A DNA stretch of 64,000 bases, from assembly GCA_006503535.1 (NCBI GenBank), contig QYRS01000010.1:1116001-1180000 (forward strand), written 5' to 3'. The position numbers were made by a program, and so were the translations under genes. Origin of the DNA: Arthrinium phaeospermum (Eukaryota; Ascomycota; Sordariomycetes; Amphisphaeriales; Apiosporaceae). This document shows, in pieces, positions 1-9,773 of this stretch; position 1 is the first letter of the stretch, and the number at the start of each line of letters is the position of its first letter. The notes below the pieces were generated by a model. It was not told where the DNA came from. It did no database searches and was given only the letters and a program-made list of their open reading frames with translations.

Positions 1-505
1 GCGGAGGATGGAAGGCGTTGCAGTACGGCGAAATGACGAGGTAGCGCGCCTGCATGTTGAGGACGCCGCGGAAGACGGAGGCGATGTCGTCGGTGGTATT
101 GTGCATGGCCGACTTGTAGGGCGCGATCTGATCCGCGCTGTCTCTGATCCACATGGCGTCGATGTCGCCCGTGATCACGAAGCACAGCTCCTCTGCCGTG
201 TTGTTGGCCGCCTTGCCGCGCCACCGGATGACCGTGTCTAACGTGTTCGGGAAGGTGTTCTCGAATAGCCGGGACAGATCCGGGTCGTAGATCTTGTCCT
301 TCAGGCGCACGATGATTTCTTCGACGCCGGAGGAGTTGAAGGTCCGGCAGGCGGGATCGGGTCGCTGGTAGGAGAGGCCATAGGCGCCGGTCGATAGGGG
401 CTCGTGATGCTGCTGGGAGTGAGAGCTGTAGTTAGGGCACTCGCCCAAAGAGAGGCCGAGCAGCAGCGCGGCTGCCGCTGCTCGAAGGGCACCGCGCATC
501 GACAT
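1..505 (-). CDS. Secreted GH125-type exo-alpha-1,6-mannosidase (partial, 3' part outside window)
   Basis: The start codon lies at 503-505 and about 168 codons run off the left edge without a stop. The protein opens with a signal peptide (MSMRGALRAAAAALLLGLSLG followed by polar residues). Next come the blocks LFENTFPNTLDTVIRW and FVITGDIDAMWIRDSADQ, which I recognise as the N-terminal signature of the metal-independent alpha-mannosidase family GH125 (formerly DUF1237). Family members remove alpha-1,6-linked mannose from glycans in the secretory pathway or outside the cell. Sequons such as NNT and NTT fit a secreted glycoprotein. A second in-frame ATG lies two codons downstream at 497-499 and could also be used. 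No intron is visible in this part. The catalytic residues lie outside the window, so activity cannot be judged. Confidence 0.85.
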   Translation of the reverse strand, partial: MSMRGALRAAAAALLLGLSLGECPNYSSHSQQHHEPLSTGAYGLSYQRPDPACRTFNSSGVEEIIVRLKDKIYDPDLSRLFENTFPNTLDTVIRWRGKAANNTAEELCFVITGDIDAMWIRDSADQIAPYKSAMHNTTDDIASVFRGVLNMQARYLVISPYCNAFHPP

Positions 506-2569
506 GGCGACACTGGAGCTGGGAAAAGAGCGACAAAAGGCACGACGCGAAGTTCTAGTTCCTTCGGTGAATGCGCATCAACTTTTTCTTTTTCACATTG
601 TCAATCGCGCGAAAACCAAAGAAAAGGAGCCACGGGCTGAAGTAGCGTACGGAGCAACCGTACCGTCAATTGTACTAATTCCGGAAGAATAAAATGGGAC
701 ATGAAACAAACATATGACCGTGACAAACCATCAACCAACATTCTTGGTACTATCCATCCCTCCTGCCTCCTTTTTTCCGGGCGATATCGAGCTCGTATAA
801 ACGATTAGCAAATAATTACACATGTACCACCGAAACTGCTCCCTGCGGACCGTTCGAGGGCACAGGCCAGATTGCTTGTTGCTTGACCGTGAGGCCGGGA
901 TCGTATGCGCCGGAGTGGCATGGACTTGGCATCCGCCCAATGTGGAAATTGCGGATGAGACGATCTTGGACGCCAGTGAGGTTTATATGGGGCAGCTGAC
1001 AACTGTCACAGCCTACTCTCAGACTCTGTACTTTCCTAGTCAGCCTTACCAAGTATGGCGCGCCTCTACGGAGTAAGTTGGGTAGAGTTGCTGCCATTCT
1101 CGCGAGGCACGCGGGCAACGATGGTGGATAGTAAACGAGCCAAATTGAGGTTCAGCAGTGGCGCTACAGTTACCTACTGCCCTTGCTTCGCCCTTACCTA
1201 ACCCCCTGAAGAAGGGCAGCTGCTCAGCCATTTATGAAGGGATACCACCCAACCAGCCTGTAACCTAGTATATTCGACACTGCATTCAATTAGACTTAAC
1301 CTTTTCCTTCACCACCGGTATGATCTACAAAAAAGAATCTATTCAGGCCTCCTTGATAATCATTTCTGAGATGCGACACATCCTTACTTACATGTTAAAA
1401 ACCCGCTGGGTTCCATCATGGCAGGATTTACCATCAAGCATATCTGCAGTAGATGTGACTTATAACAAACGAGAAGAAAGAGCACACAAATCGACGTGTA
1501 TGGTACCAGGCGCCCATAAGTTCAACCTTGAAAACCAGTGAATGCCCCCGGAACAGTTGCATTTTCTGAAATTCACTTGGAATTGATGTATCGGGCGTGT
1601 TGTCGGCTTGTGTCATACGATCAACATATGAATATCGACTTGCCAAACAAGCCGATGTGCTGGAAACTTCTAGAAGCTTCCAAGACCCCGGAGTGCACAA
1701 AGGAGGGCGACTTGTCGGGGATGCGTATTTGGTCAAATAATTGATTCCAGCCTTATTGGACGGATTCGTCTTACATGAAAGGCTTTCGATGCTCCCTGGA
1801 GCGAAAACTCTGTGCACTAACAATGATATCACCTACACACATGTAGGTTAGGACCTGCGAACGGCGTGACAAGAGGGCGATAAGATAGGTAGACAGATTG
1901 ATGAACTGGAATGGCGGGGATATAAGTCATAAGCCATCACCCCGCAATCAGCGTCATTCCGCACTTGAATTCATGTTTGTCTGTATGCTGCATCCAGCCA
2001 GAGTTGAGAGAACTACGAATACATTTCGAGAAGCCACTCGAAAACAGAATCCAGATCGGTTTTTTCCCACCTGCATTGATTGGGATCGATTCGTATCCAG
2101 ATCCATCGAGCTGGCTCTCCCACTTCTGCTGCTGCGTACGACGAAAGCCCGTCGCGGGACCACATTGGGCGTCACTGCTGGCGAATCGAAGCAACGCCTG
2201 ACCAGAACCTTCTATCCCACCCTTAACTGGAGACACCGGGGGGCCTAGCACTGGCCAAGCTTCGGGTCATTGGGTCAACTCAACACCTTATTCCCATTGA
2301 AGATCCCGAACTGCCTCATTGGATTCTACCACTTTGATTCTCTTTTTTCTTTTGCGACCAAGCAGTACCGACTTACAGAAAGAAGCTTCCGCTCTGCAGT
2401 TGCCTTCTTGTATTTTCCCACTCGTTCGTTGCAGAAGCTCCCATCTTGCACTTCACATTGCAACCACACGACTCGCAACAAGCCTCATATATCTATACTG
2501 TACTCATACGCAACCACACATCCATCCATTGCTTAGTACACCCTCACGTCACCCACTCACACCGACACC
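506..2569. other. Intergenic, divergent promoters of the GH125 gene and SIS1
   Basis: I find no supportable gene in these 2 kb. The short open frames on both strands lack recognisable composition or splice-compatible partners. The right-hand end (about 2270-2569) is pyrimidine- and CA-rich, as expected of the SIS1 promoter and leader, and holds one candidate heat-shock element that is listed separately. Confidence 0.6.
2377..2390. promoter_or_regulatory. Candidate heat-shock element upstream of SIS1
   Basis: The stretch contains AGAAG directly followed by the inverted unit CTTCC, with another AGAAA overlapping by one base. This gives two perfect inverted nGAAn pentamers plus a partial third. 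It lies about 180 bases before the SIS1 start codon. Hsf1 normally prefers three contiguous units, so this is a weak site. The assignment rests on motif and context only. Confidence 0.35.
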
Positions 2570-3963
2570 ATGGTGAAAGAGACAAAACTCTACGACCAGC
2601 TGAGCGTCAAACCCGACGCCACACAAGACGAGATCAAGAAGGGATATCGGTAGGTTCATTAATTCCACCATACCATTGTTCACCCCGCGCCTCTGCATCT
2701 AGCCGTTCCCCACCTTGGGACGGGCCAAGACGGATGTCTTCTTGCGTGCCTCCCGCTCCAGCGTGCAAGGGCCGGCCGTCGAGTGCCAAACTGGCTGGAC
2801 CCAAGCGACGACTCCTAACAAGTACTAATACATTTTGTTCAACAGAAAAGCCGCGCTGAAATGGCATCCCGACAAGAACAAGGACAACCCAGCCGCTGGC
2901 GAGAAGTTCAAAGAATGCTCCCAAGCCTATGAGATCCTTTCCGACCCCGAGAAGCGCAAAGTCTACGACCAGTACGGCCTCGAGTTTCTATTGCGCGGTG
3001 GTGGATCCGCACCTCCGCCCGGGGAAAACCCCTTCGCCAGCGCAGGCGGCGGCATGCCCGGCGGGTTTGAGGGCTTCAACTTCGGCGGCATGCCCGGTGG
3101 AGGCGGTGGAGGCGCCAGGACTTACCACTTCAGCACCAACGGAGGCGGGGGCGGTAGCGGCTTTAACTTCAGCAACCCGAACAACATCTTTGCCGAATTC
3201 ATGCGCAGTGCTGGCGGTGGAGGCGGCGGTTACGAGGATGACGACTTTGCTGATATCCTTGGCGGCATGCCACGAGGAGGTGGTGGCCGGTCGAGTCGCA
3301 TGCGCGGCGGCTTCCCCCAGGACGGGTTCCGAAATGGCGGGCGTGAGGCTACACCTGAGGTTACCACAGTGGAGCGGGCCCTGCCCCTGACACTGGAGGA
3401 ACTCTACAATGGTGTGACCAAGAAAATGAAGATCAAGCGCAAGACATTTGATGACAGTGGTAAGCGGACCACTAGTGACCAAGTTCTTGAGGTGCCTATC
3501 AAGCCCGGTCTGAAGAAGGGAAGCAAGATCAAGTTCAAGGGCGTTGGCGATCAAGAGGAGGGCGGCAAGCAGGATCTTCACTTTATTGTGGAAGAGGTAA
3601 GCAAACCTGACTACTCCCCAATGTGCCTTGCATCTATTGCCGGAGAATGATCACTGACACCATTGCCAGAAACCCCACGTCCTCTATACTCGTGACGGCG
3701 ACGACTTGACTCACACCGTTGACCTTAGCCTCAAGGAGGCCTTGACTGGCTGGAAACGCCTGGTAACGACGATCGATGGCCGACAGATTACCGTAGAGAA
3801 ATCTGGACCTACACAGCCCGGCAGTTCCGACACGTACCCCAACCAGGGCATGCCCATCTCCAAGAAGCCCGGTGAGCGGGGCAACTTCATCATCAAGTAC
3901 AACGTCAAATTCCCCACAAGCTTAACCACCGAACAAAAGGCTCAGCTGAAGGAGATTCTATAA
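2570..3963 (+). CDS. SIS1: Class B (type II) J-domain co-chaperone, Sis1/DNAJB1-like
   Basis: The model has three exons (2570-2649, 2846-3596, 3670-3963) and encodes 374 aa. Intron 1 (196 nt) carries the branch site TACTAAT. The N-terminal J domain spans roughly residues 4-72 with the HPD motif at 34-36. A long Gly/Phe-rich linker follows (about 75-195, with runs of Gly and MPGG repeats), and then the two C-terminal beta-barrel domains (from about 205, starting near [11 protein letters not shown]). There is no CxxCxGxG zinc finger, which separates this class B protein from Ydj1. Known family members stimulate the ATPase of cytosolic Hsp70, deliver unfolded or aggregated clients and work in nucleus and cytosol. 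The last 98 codons after intron 2 complete the C-terminal domain. The leader ATG sits in CACCATGG context. A candidate heat-shock element lies upstream. Confidence 0.93.
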
Positions 3964-4948
3964 TTTTTCCGTTGTTCCCGTCTGTACGGTGTTATACCTA
4001 GTTACTCTGTTGGCTTTTCTGGCGTTTTTACATTTTCGGAAGGGATCCCCGAAGAGGGAACGGCGTTGGATGGACAAGCAACCTTTGTTTGATTTTGGCG
4101 TTTTGCCATTATACATTTTCCTATTTCTACACGACGAAACGAATACATGAGAAAAAGAAGCGGAAGGAGCTCCCTCCGGACCTGAAGCAGAGGAAGAAGC
4201 CCAATCTGGTCAAGCTTGCTCCGTATTTACATCGAAGCAAGGCGGGCTACGATGGGCTGAGGATGATCAGGCGCGAACGGTTGGAGGGCAGTGACTTGTC
4301 CGCCTAGCTGATGCTCAGGAGAGCGATGAACAGACATGATCTGTAGCAATGGCGTGCGTTCTGTTTGCATAAATACTGTATAAACCAAGGCCGCAAGGAT
4401 CGTGGCCTTATAATGAATGCAGTCAAATTCTGAATGAATATTCACGGTACCTCTCTACGTGGTGATACAATTTAATACGAGTGATGTAGACGGGTCGATG
4501 GCGACTGTGATGGGGCTGCACGCTGGTGTATCTGGCTTATAGAATCATTTTTACTATTATCAATATGTGCAGTATGCACTATCTACTACTAAGTTTCGAC
4601 TGCTATGGTGCTCTCCGTATCGTACCGCCCCTTCATTCGACCCGACCACGAGGATCCGGGTGCCGAATGACTCCCACCATACAGTCGATGAACACGGAGT
4701 GAGTGTCGTCAGTATTCAAGTATGTAATCAATCCAATGTAAATCATTAAGTCGTAAACAGTTGCTGAGTCGCAAATACATCCACCCATATACACAAAGCT
4801 TATATAAGCCTTTGCGATCGGTGGCCGGTTTTCTTTCTTCTTGTCCTTTCGATCATACCTTGCCGAACTCCCAAGGGGGGACCCCCTTTTCTTCAACATG
4901 ATCGAGAGAGATGTGTTGACGCGTGGTATCCACGCTTGAATGTCGGGG
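3964..4948. other. Convergent 3' intergenic region
   Basis: SIS1 and the DUF2434-like gene end towards each other here. The DNA is AT-richer than its flanks and suits 3' untranslated regions. The largest open frames are short and unrecognisable. I see no RNA gene or repeat. Confidence 0.6.
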
Positions 4949-6679
4949 TTACACGTCCAACATACTCTTTATTTGCTGGGGCGGGGCATTATTAAGCGAG
5001 GTGCCCGAAGCCGTGCTATTGCTCCGTTCGCTGGTGCCTGGTCGAGGCGCCTCAAGTCCTCCGGCACCACCCCCAGCGGCAGCCGGCCGCCCACGACCCG
5101 CCGCTCCTTCATTATCATCTCCCGCTGGTGGGAAACGAGGCGGCGGCGGCGCGGCGTTAGGGAACAGCAGGCCCGCAGCTGCCTGCACAGCCCTCTCTGA
5201 CCTCCGGTTGGCGCTCTTGCCACTGTACGGTGGTTCGTAGGGCGGCGGGGCCGTCGACGTCCGCATACTGCTCGCGATCGAGTTGGCCCGGCGGATCTCG
5301 TTCATCTCGATGGGCGCGGCCCCTGCTGCCCTCTCCCTCTCGGCCGCAGCTTGCGCCTGGTCACTTTCGCGAGCACGCGTCTCGGCGGCCAGCTCCACGT
5401 TGCGGGCGGTAGCCGCACCGCCGCCGACCTCGCGCACGTTGCGCATGAGGCGGTCACGCATACCCTCAACGGGCATGTCGCCGTTGACGCGGCGCCACCA
5501 CGCGGGCTTCTTGACAATACCCAAGTCGCGGTCGATGGCGTCGCCGCGCTGGCGGCGCTGCTGGATGAGGTTCTTGTCCTCGTTGGGGCGCATAAAGCCC
5601 GAAATAACCTGGACCCAGATGATCAAGAGCGTGGGCACATAGCCGCCGACGTACATGGCGACGATGTTGGTATCGACCTTTTGCGGGGAAAGCCAGAACT
5701 CCCAGGCGCAGAGACCCTGGTAGGCGACCACGGCTAGAGAGAGCGGCAACAGCAGGACAAAGCGGAAGGGCAGGTAGCCTAGGAAGCCAATGGCGCGGTT
5801 GAAGATGCCGCGGTTCCGGGGTTCGTAGTGGCGAATCGAGTGCCACAGGGAGGTTCCGATAGTCAGCCAGCAAATGAAAAGGCAGAAGGTCGCGATCTTG
5901 AAGCGGATGTCTGTCGCCGAGGGCGCCGCAATCAGCCTGGTCTGGTCAGGATCGCGCTGCTTCTCAATGTTTCCCCAGTTACGAGGAATGACCAAGAAGA
6001 AGTTGATCCAGAGCCAGAAGTAGAAGAACAGCGGCAGCCAGAACTCGAACATGCCCCTCTTATCCGTCTGCTGCAGAACGAACGGGTTCGGGTCGATGAA
6101 CTGCCTTTCCATCCAGCTTCCCCAGTGCCGTACCGCCTCCCACACCAAAGCCATAGCCCCGAGCTGCATCAAATACCAGAAGAAGTTGTTGAGGACGATG
6201 GGAATCTCGGGGAGATAGAACCGGTCGACGTCGACACCAGTGAACAGGCCGATGACGGCGGCGCCGCAAATGAACAGACCCCAGTACCACTGCCACCTCC
6301 TGCCCAACGGATAGAACCTCTTTTCGGCCGGGAGGTATCGTTTGCCGTGCTTGGTCAGGCAAATGCAGATGAAGACGAGCGAGACGGCGTACATGACGGC
6401 GAAGGCGATGCCGAGGCCGCCGCGGATGCCGACGGGGTCAATGGCCGAGTAGCATGATGTCGAGTTGATGAAAGTACCGTTGGGATAGAGCAGGGTGGGA
6501 GGGTATTTGCCAAAGGTCAAGATGCACTTGGTGCCGTTGGAGAGGGTGTTGTTGCTGTAGAGGGTATAGTTCCAGTGCTGGAGAAGCGTGAGGTTGAAAT
6601 GGACATTCCCAAATACAGTGTCGGTCGCGTTGTCGCCGGCCGGCCACGACATGATGTCGCGCACATCGAGGACGGGCAT
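4949..6679 (-). CDS. Seven-transmembrane DUF2434-like fungal membrane protein
   Basis: This intronless gene encodes 576 aa. The first ~80 residues form an ectodomain with seven N-glycosylation sequons (N17, N29, N37, N43, N48, N67, N72) and two cysteines (C52, C76). Seven hydrophobic segments follow, beginning near GGLGIAFAVMYAVSL, WQWYWGLFICGAAVIG, NNFFWYLMQLGAMALV, FEFWLPLFFYFWLWIN, IATFCLFICWLTIG, FRFVLLLPLSLAVVAY and NIVAMYVGGYVPTLLI. After them comes a cytosolic tail of about 190 residues rich in Ala, Pro, Gly and Arg. The conserved core with LVWEAVRHWGSWMERQF resembles the fungal family DUF2434, whose function is unknown as far as I know. If the glycosylated end is outside, the odd number of segments puts the tail in the cytosol, as in a receptor. 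The tail has a PPPY motif at 478-481, a potential docking site for WW-domain (Rsp5-type) ubiquitin ligases. Family assignment is from memory of sequence flavour; the topology is read from the sequence. Confidence 0.8.
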   Translation of the reverse strand: MPVLDVRDIMSWPAGDNATDTVFGNVHFNLTLLQHWNYTLYSNNTLSNGTKCILTFGKYPPTLLYPNGTFINSTSCYSAIDPVGIRGGLGIAFAVMYAVSLVFICICLTKHGKRYLPAEKRFYPLGRRWQWYWGLFICGAAVIGLFTGVDVDRFYLPEIPIVLNNFFWYLMQLGAMALVWEAVRHWGSWMERQFIDPNPFVLQQTDKRGMFEFWLPLFFYFWLWINFFLVIPRNWGNIEKQRDPDQTRLIAAPSATDIRFKIATFCLFICWLTIGTSLWHSIRHYEPRNRGIFNRAIGFLGYLPFRFVLLLPLSLAVVAYQGLCAWEFWLSPQKVDTNIVAMYVGGYVPTLLIIWVQVISGFMRPNEDKNLIQQRRQRGDAIDRDLGIVKKPAWWRRVNGDMPVEGMRDRLMRNVREVGGGAATARNVELAAETRARESDQAQAAAERERAAGAAPIEMNEIRRANSIASSMRTSTAPPPYEPPYSGKSANRRSERAVQAAAGLLFPNAAPPPPRFPPAGDDNEGAAGRGRPAAAGGGAGGLEAPRPGTSERSNSTASGTSLNNAPPQQIKSMLDV

Positions 6680-7642
6680 GGTGGAATTAGATTGATCGGT
6701 AGCTGCTCATGAGAGCCGTCTTGATTTATTTGTTTGCCTAGGTAGGTATGCTGTTTGGTATCTTGAAAGGCGGGCGGAAGCTTCGGCTGAGACACCAACA
6801 CCGAACTTTTGCGCGCGACACTAATAAGTAAGTACGTAGTGTATTGTTGTATTACCGTTGGCAGTGTGATGCAATGGGGAACAAGCCACTGGATGCGATC
6901 AAACCACCACAACAGACCTTTGAACAAGGAGGAGTGGCAGGCGGAACGGCGATGTATCAAATGTCAATGAAGCATTCAATATGCAGACGGAATGGCAATC
7001 GGCACGGATGCACGAAGGTGAAATCCAAAAGGATGTCAAGGTTAGGTCGATGCTGGGGATGGGAGCAACCACGGGCACGCACTTTTTGCTGGCGCGGAGC
7101 TCTGAGGACTAACCTAAGAAATAAGCACCGAGCACTGCATTGCGATCATTGATTCCTCGCTCTTACTCGCCCTGCGCGAGAATGCCGGCAGCAGCGGGAA
7201 GATGCTGCCCACCGTAAGCTGCATGCATGCTAGGTTGCGTTAATCACTGTAGCAATGGGCTCATTAGTTAGTAAAAATCGCTCACTACGAAGGGCCAAAA
7301 TCAGGCCAAGCTCGACTCAGATTGGCCCGTCTGGCTGCTGATCGGAGCTGACGGGGTGGCTCCATGGGACAGGCATGACAAGCAACAGGCTAGCCAAAAA
7401 CCACCCCCAACTGTGCTTGTGCCATTCCCGCCCCACGTCTCCGCAGTCGCAAGTCAATAAAGTCGAAATGGAATGCCTGCAACCGATAAACAAATGCGGA
7501 ATGACGTCGGCTTGTGGGACTGCGGCGTCCTTGGCTGCTGCTTCTTCACGATTTTGAGGCTCAAGTCAACTCGGGATTAGAGCTGCAAAATCGACTTTTA
7601 GCACATATTGGTAGAAATATATATTGTATTATGTAACCCGCT
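6680..7642. other. Intergenic region
   Basis: This stretch contains the promoter of the DUF2434-like gene and the 3' flank of RIT1, both on the minus strand. No open frame here looks like a gene. There are no repeats or RNA signatures that I can support. Confidence 0.55.
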
Positions 7643-9043
7643 CTATCCCATCAGAAAACTGTTTACGCTCTGAAGAGTCGCCCGGCTCGGGGTGGCCTCG
7701 GGAAATCTGGTCATCACGCGACCGAGCTTGACCTTGATGACGGATTTGTTGATGGCGTCCTCGGTGCCTTTCGGGTTGTACTTGCCGTCGTCGTCCAGGA
7801 CCCGACAGAGCAGAGCAAGCGCAATGCCGACCGAAACATCCTTTCCGGTCTCACACCGTATCAAAACGTCGGCGGTTGTTGACGATGTGGATGATGAAGC
7901 GGCGAGCCACCGGGCCACAAAATCGCAGATCTGGGGCAGAGCTGTCCGTAGATTGCGACTCGCTAGCTTGTTTTGCTTGCCCAAGCCCACCTCCATGCAG
8001 GTCGGGCTCTTCACCCACTCGCTGGGCTCTGTAGTCTGAGGCACGATCGTGATCGTGCATGTCGTCGCTGGGTTGGGGGGTTCTGCTGCGAGAGCACCCA
8101 CATATAAGTTGTCCGTCAGTTGCTTGGGGGTTGGGCCTCCGCAAGTTGCTGCATGCGTCGCCACCAACGACTTCACCAGTTCTGGTAGATCCGGCTCAGC
8201 AGTAGCGAGCAGTGTCTTCTCATTCTGCCAGAATACGGTAGGCGTCAGTCCCAGGGCCCAGTTCTCCGTATCATCGCCGGCTCCCTGGATGTAGCCACCT
8301 TCGCTCATCTCACCGCCTTGGACGCGCCGTGAACTCGTGAGGCATATGACGGGATGGAAATCTTCAAATATTTCGGTCATCGTCTCTATTTGCGACTCGC
8401 GCGTGAGCCAGAATGGGCGCAAAGGCTTCGTGACCTGCTTCCTCAGAGACGCCACGTCGACATGCAGACTTCCTAGCGCTTCCACAAAGTCCGGTATCTT
8501 GGCCTGCATCTGAGCGTGTTCCGACTCCGAAACGACGTGCGGGGGCGTGAAAAGGTCATGCTGATCTCCGTCTGCCTCGGGGAAGAGGGCGCGGTTGAGA
8601 ACGCAACACCACGTAGGTATCGTCTTGCTGAGCGCATCTGGCATGCGCTTCCCCCGCCTTGTCGAATCGACAATAATGCACCCGTCATTTTTCCCGATGA
8701 CGGCCAGCAAGTGAAGATTCAGGCGTCTCGTGCTGAAGCTCCATTGCCCCATGTGCCCATCGGTGCTCTTGAAGTATGCCGATCCCGCCTTGTCGTCGGG
8801 CGAGATGTACCAACTGCCACACCTCTCGTTGGCGATGAGTGGTCTGCCAAGAGCCTCTGCCGCCTCAGAGACGAAGTGGGCATCCTCTTGGATTGAACGA
8901 AGTCGGTTGGTGATGGAAAGGTTGGACTTCTTCAGGTCTCCCAGGATCCGGGAGAAGTTGTGGTTTGCTTGCGGGGAAAAGATCAAGTCCGCCTCGGTAA
9001 GAGGAGCGGCCCCTGAAGAGGTTTCGCTGCCCGCAGCGGCCAT
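7643..9043 (-). CDS. RIT1: tRNA A64-2'-O-ribosylphosphate transferase (Rit1)
   Basis: This is a single-exon gene of 466 aa. The enzyme adds 2'-O-ribosyl phosphate to A64 of the cytosolic initiator tRNA, which keeps that tRNA out of elongation. Recognisable blocks include NLSITNRLRSIQEDAHF, CGSWYISP with KSTDGHMGQW, the stretch HLLAVIGKNDGCIIVDSTR, and the C-terminal dual-specificity-phosphatase-like lobe. In that lobe IRCETGKDVSVGIAL occupies the place of the phosphate-binding loop. The length is close to that of yeast Rit1. The first ATG of the frame is used and is preceded by purine/pyrimidine-rich DNA with a TATA-like run about 105 bases upstream. Upstream and downstream genes share the strand but are separated by more than 700 bases, so there is no sign of co-transcription. 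Confidence 0.92.
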   Translation of the reverse strand: MAAAGSETSSGAAPLTEADLIFSPQANHNFSRILGDLKKSNLSITNRLRSIQEDAHFVSEAAEALGRPLIANERCGSWYISPDDKAGSAYFKSTDGHMGQWSFSTRRLNLHLLAVIGKNDGCIIVDSTRRGKRMPDALSKTIPTWCCVLNRALFPEADGDQHDLFTPPHVVSESEHAQMQAKIPDFVEALGSLHVDVASLRKQVTKPLRPFWLTRESQIETMTEIFEDFHPVICLTSSRRVQGGEMSEGGYIQGAGDDTENWALGLTPTVFWQNEKTLLATAEPDLPELVKSLVATHAATCGGPTPKQLTDNLYVGALAAEPPNPATTCTITIVPQTTEPSEWVKSPTCMEVGLGKQNKLASRNLRTALPQICDFVARWLAASSSTSSTTADVLIRCETGKDVSVGIALALLCRVLDDDGKYNPKGTEDAINKSVIKVKLGRVMTRFPEATPSRATLQSVNSFLMG

Positions 9044-9773
9044 TACAGCTCTGACTTTTTCTTCCTCTTCTTTTTTCCCTCCAGCCTGTTGGAGCCGGTA
9101 GCAGTATTCACTTCGCCTTGACGTTCCGGTCAGTAGCTGTCCGGACTTATATATATATAACCCTCCCTCTCTCTGGCCTCAACGACGGATTTCGGTGATT
9201 CGCGACTTCATATATATGTTATGGGCATGATGGCGGCAGTACCACAGATGATGGCGCACAAATGGAGATGGGAGTCTATTTATTGGGCTTAAAACCCATT
9301 GAATCCATCCTGATTGGCTAATGAGAAGGGCAGACAGCTTATTGTGTAGCTTGTCTCCACAGTCGTTGAAACCTATTATCAGGACACTTACACGAGCTTC
9401 TATTATACCGTGCAAGGAAACAATCCATGTGTACTACTTGGCAAGCACTGCCGTTGGTTCATATCCATTGACTGGTTCTGGTATTCTCCAGTGTTACATA
9501 TCTGGACGATACACGTCAATATTACTGCTCCATCGATTGGAAAATTCCAAAGTCGAGCCCCTTTTTTACCGGAAAAGATGTTGCAATTCGATAAGTGGTC
9601 AAAGTAGGACATTAATTTATTATTACATGTATACATATATGTTGTTACCAGATGTCCAACACCAGATCTGCGGCGTATCACCATGATAGAGAACTAGAAG
9701 AGTAAACCATAAACCATCACAATGTGTGGATATTCGGGAGTCGACCCAAAATCCATGTTCTTATAGGTGATCA
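9044..9773. other. Intergenic region
   Basis: This stretch holds the RIT1 promoter and the 3' flank of the C69 gene. Apart from the TATA-like run it is AT-rich and featureless. Small open frames on both strands have no recognisable content. Confidence 0.55.
9147..9160 (-). promoter_or_regulatory. TATA-like element of RIT1
   Basis: An uninterrupted alternating T/A run (TTATATATATATAA) lies about 105 bases upstream of the RIT1 start codon and next to a CT-rich tract. The element is nearly palindromic, so direction is inferred only from the gene. Confidence 0.35.

Noticed and set aside
5828..6457. 209-codon plus-strand frame inside the 7-TM gene
   Set aside because: Antisense to the membrane segments, with acidic low-complexity translation typical of a shadow frame.
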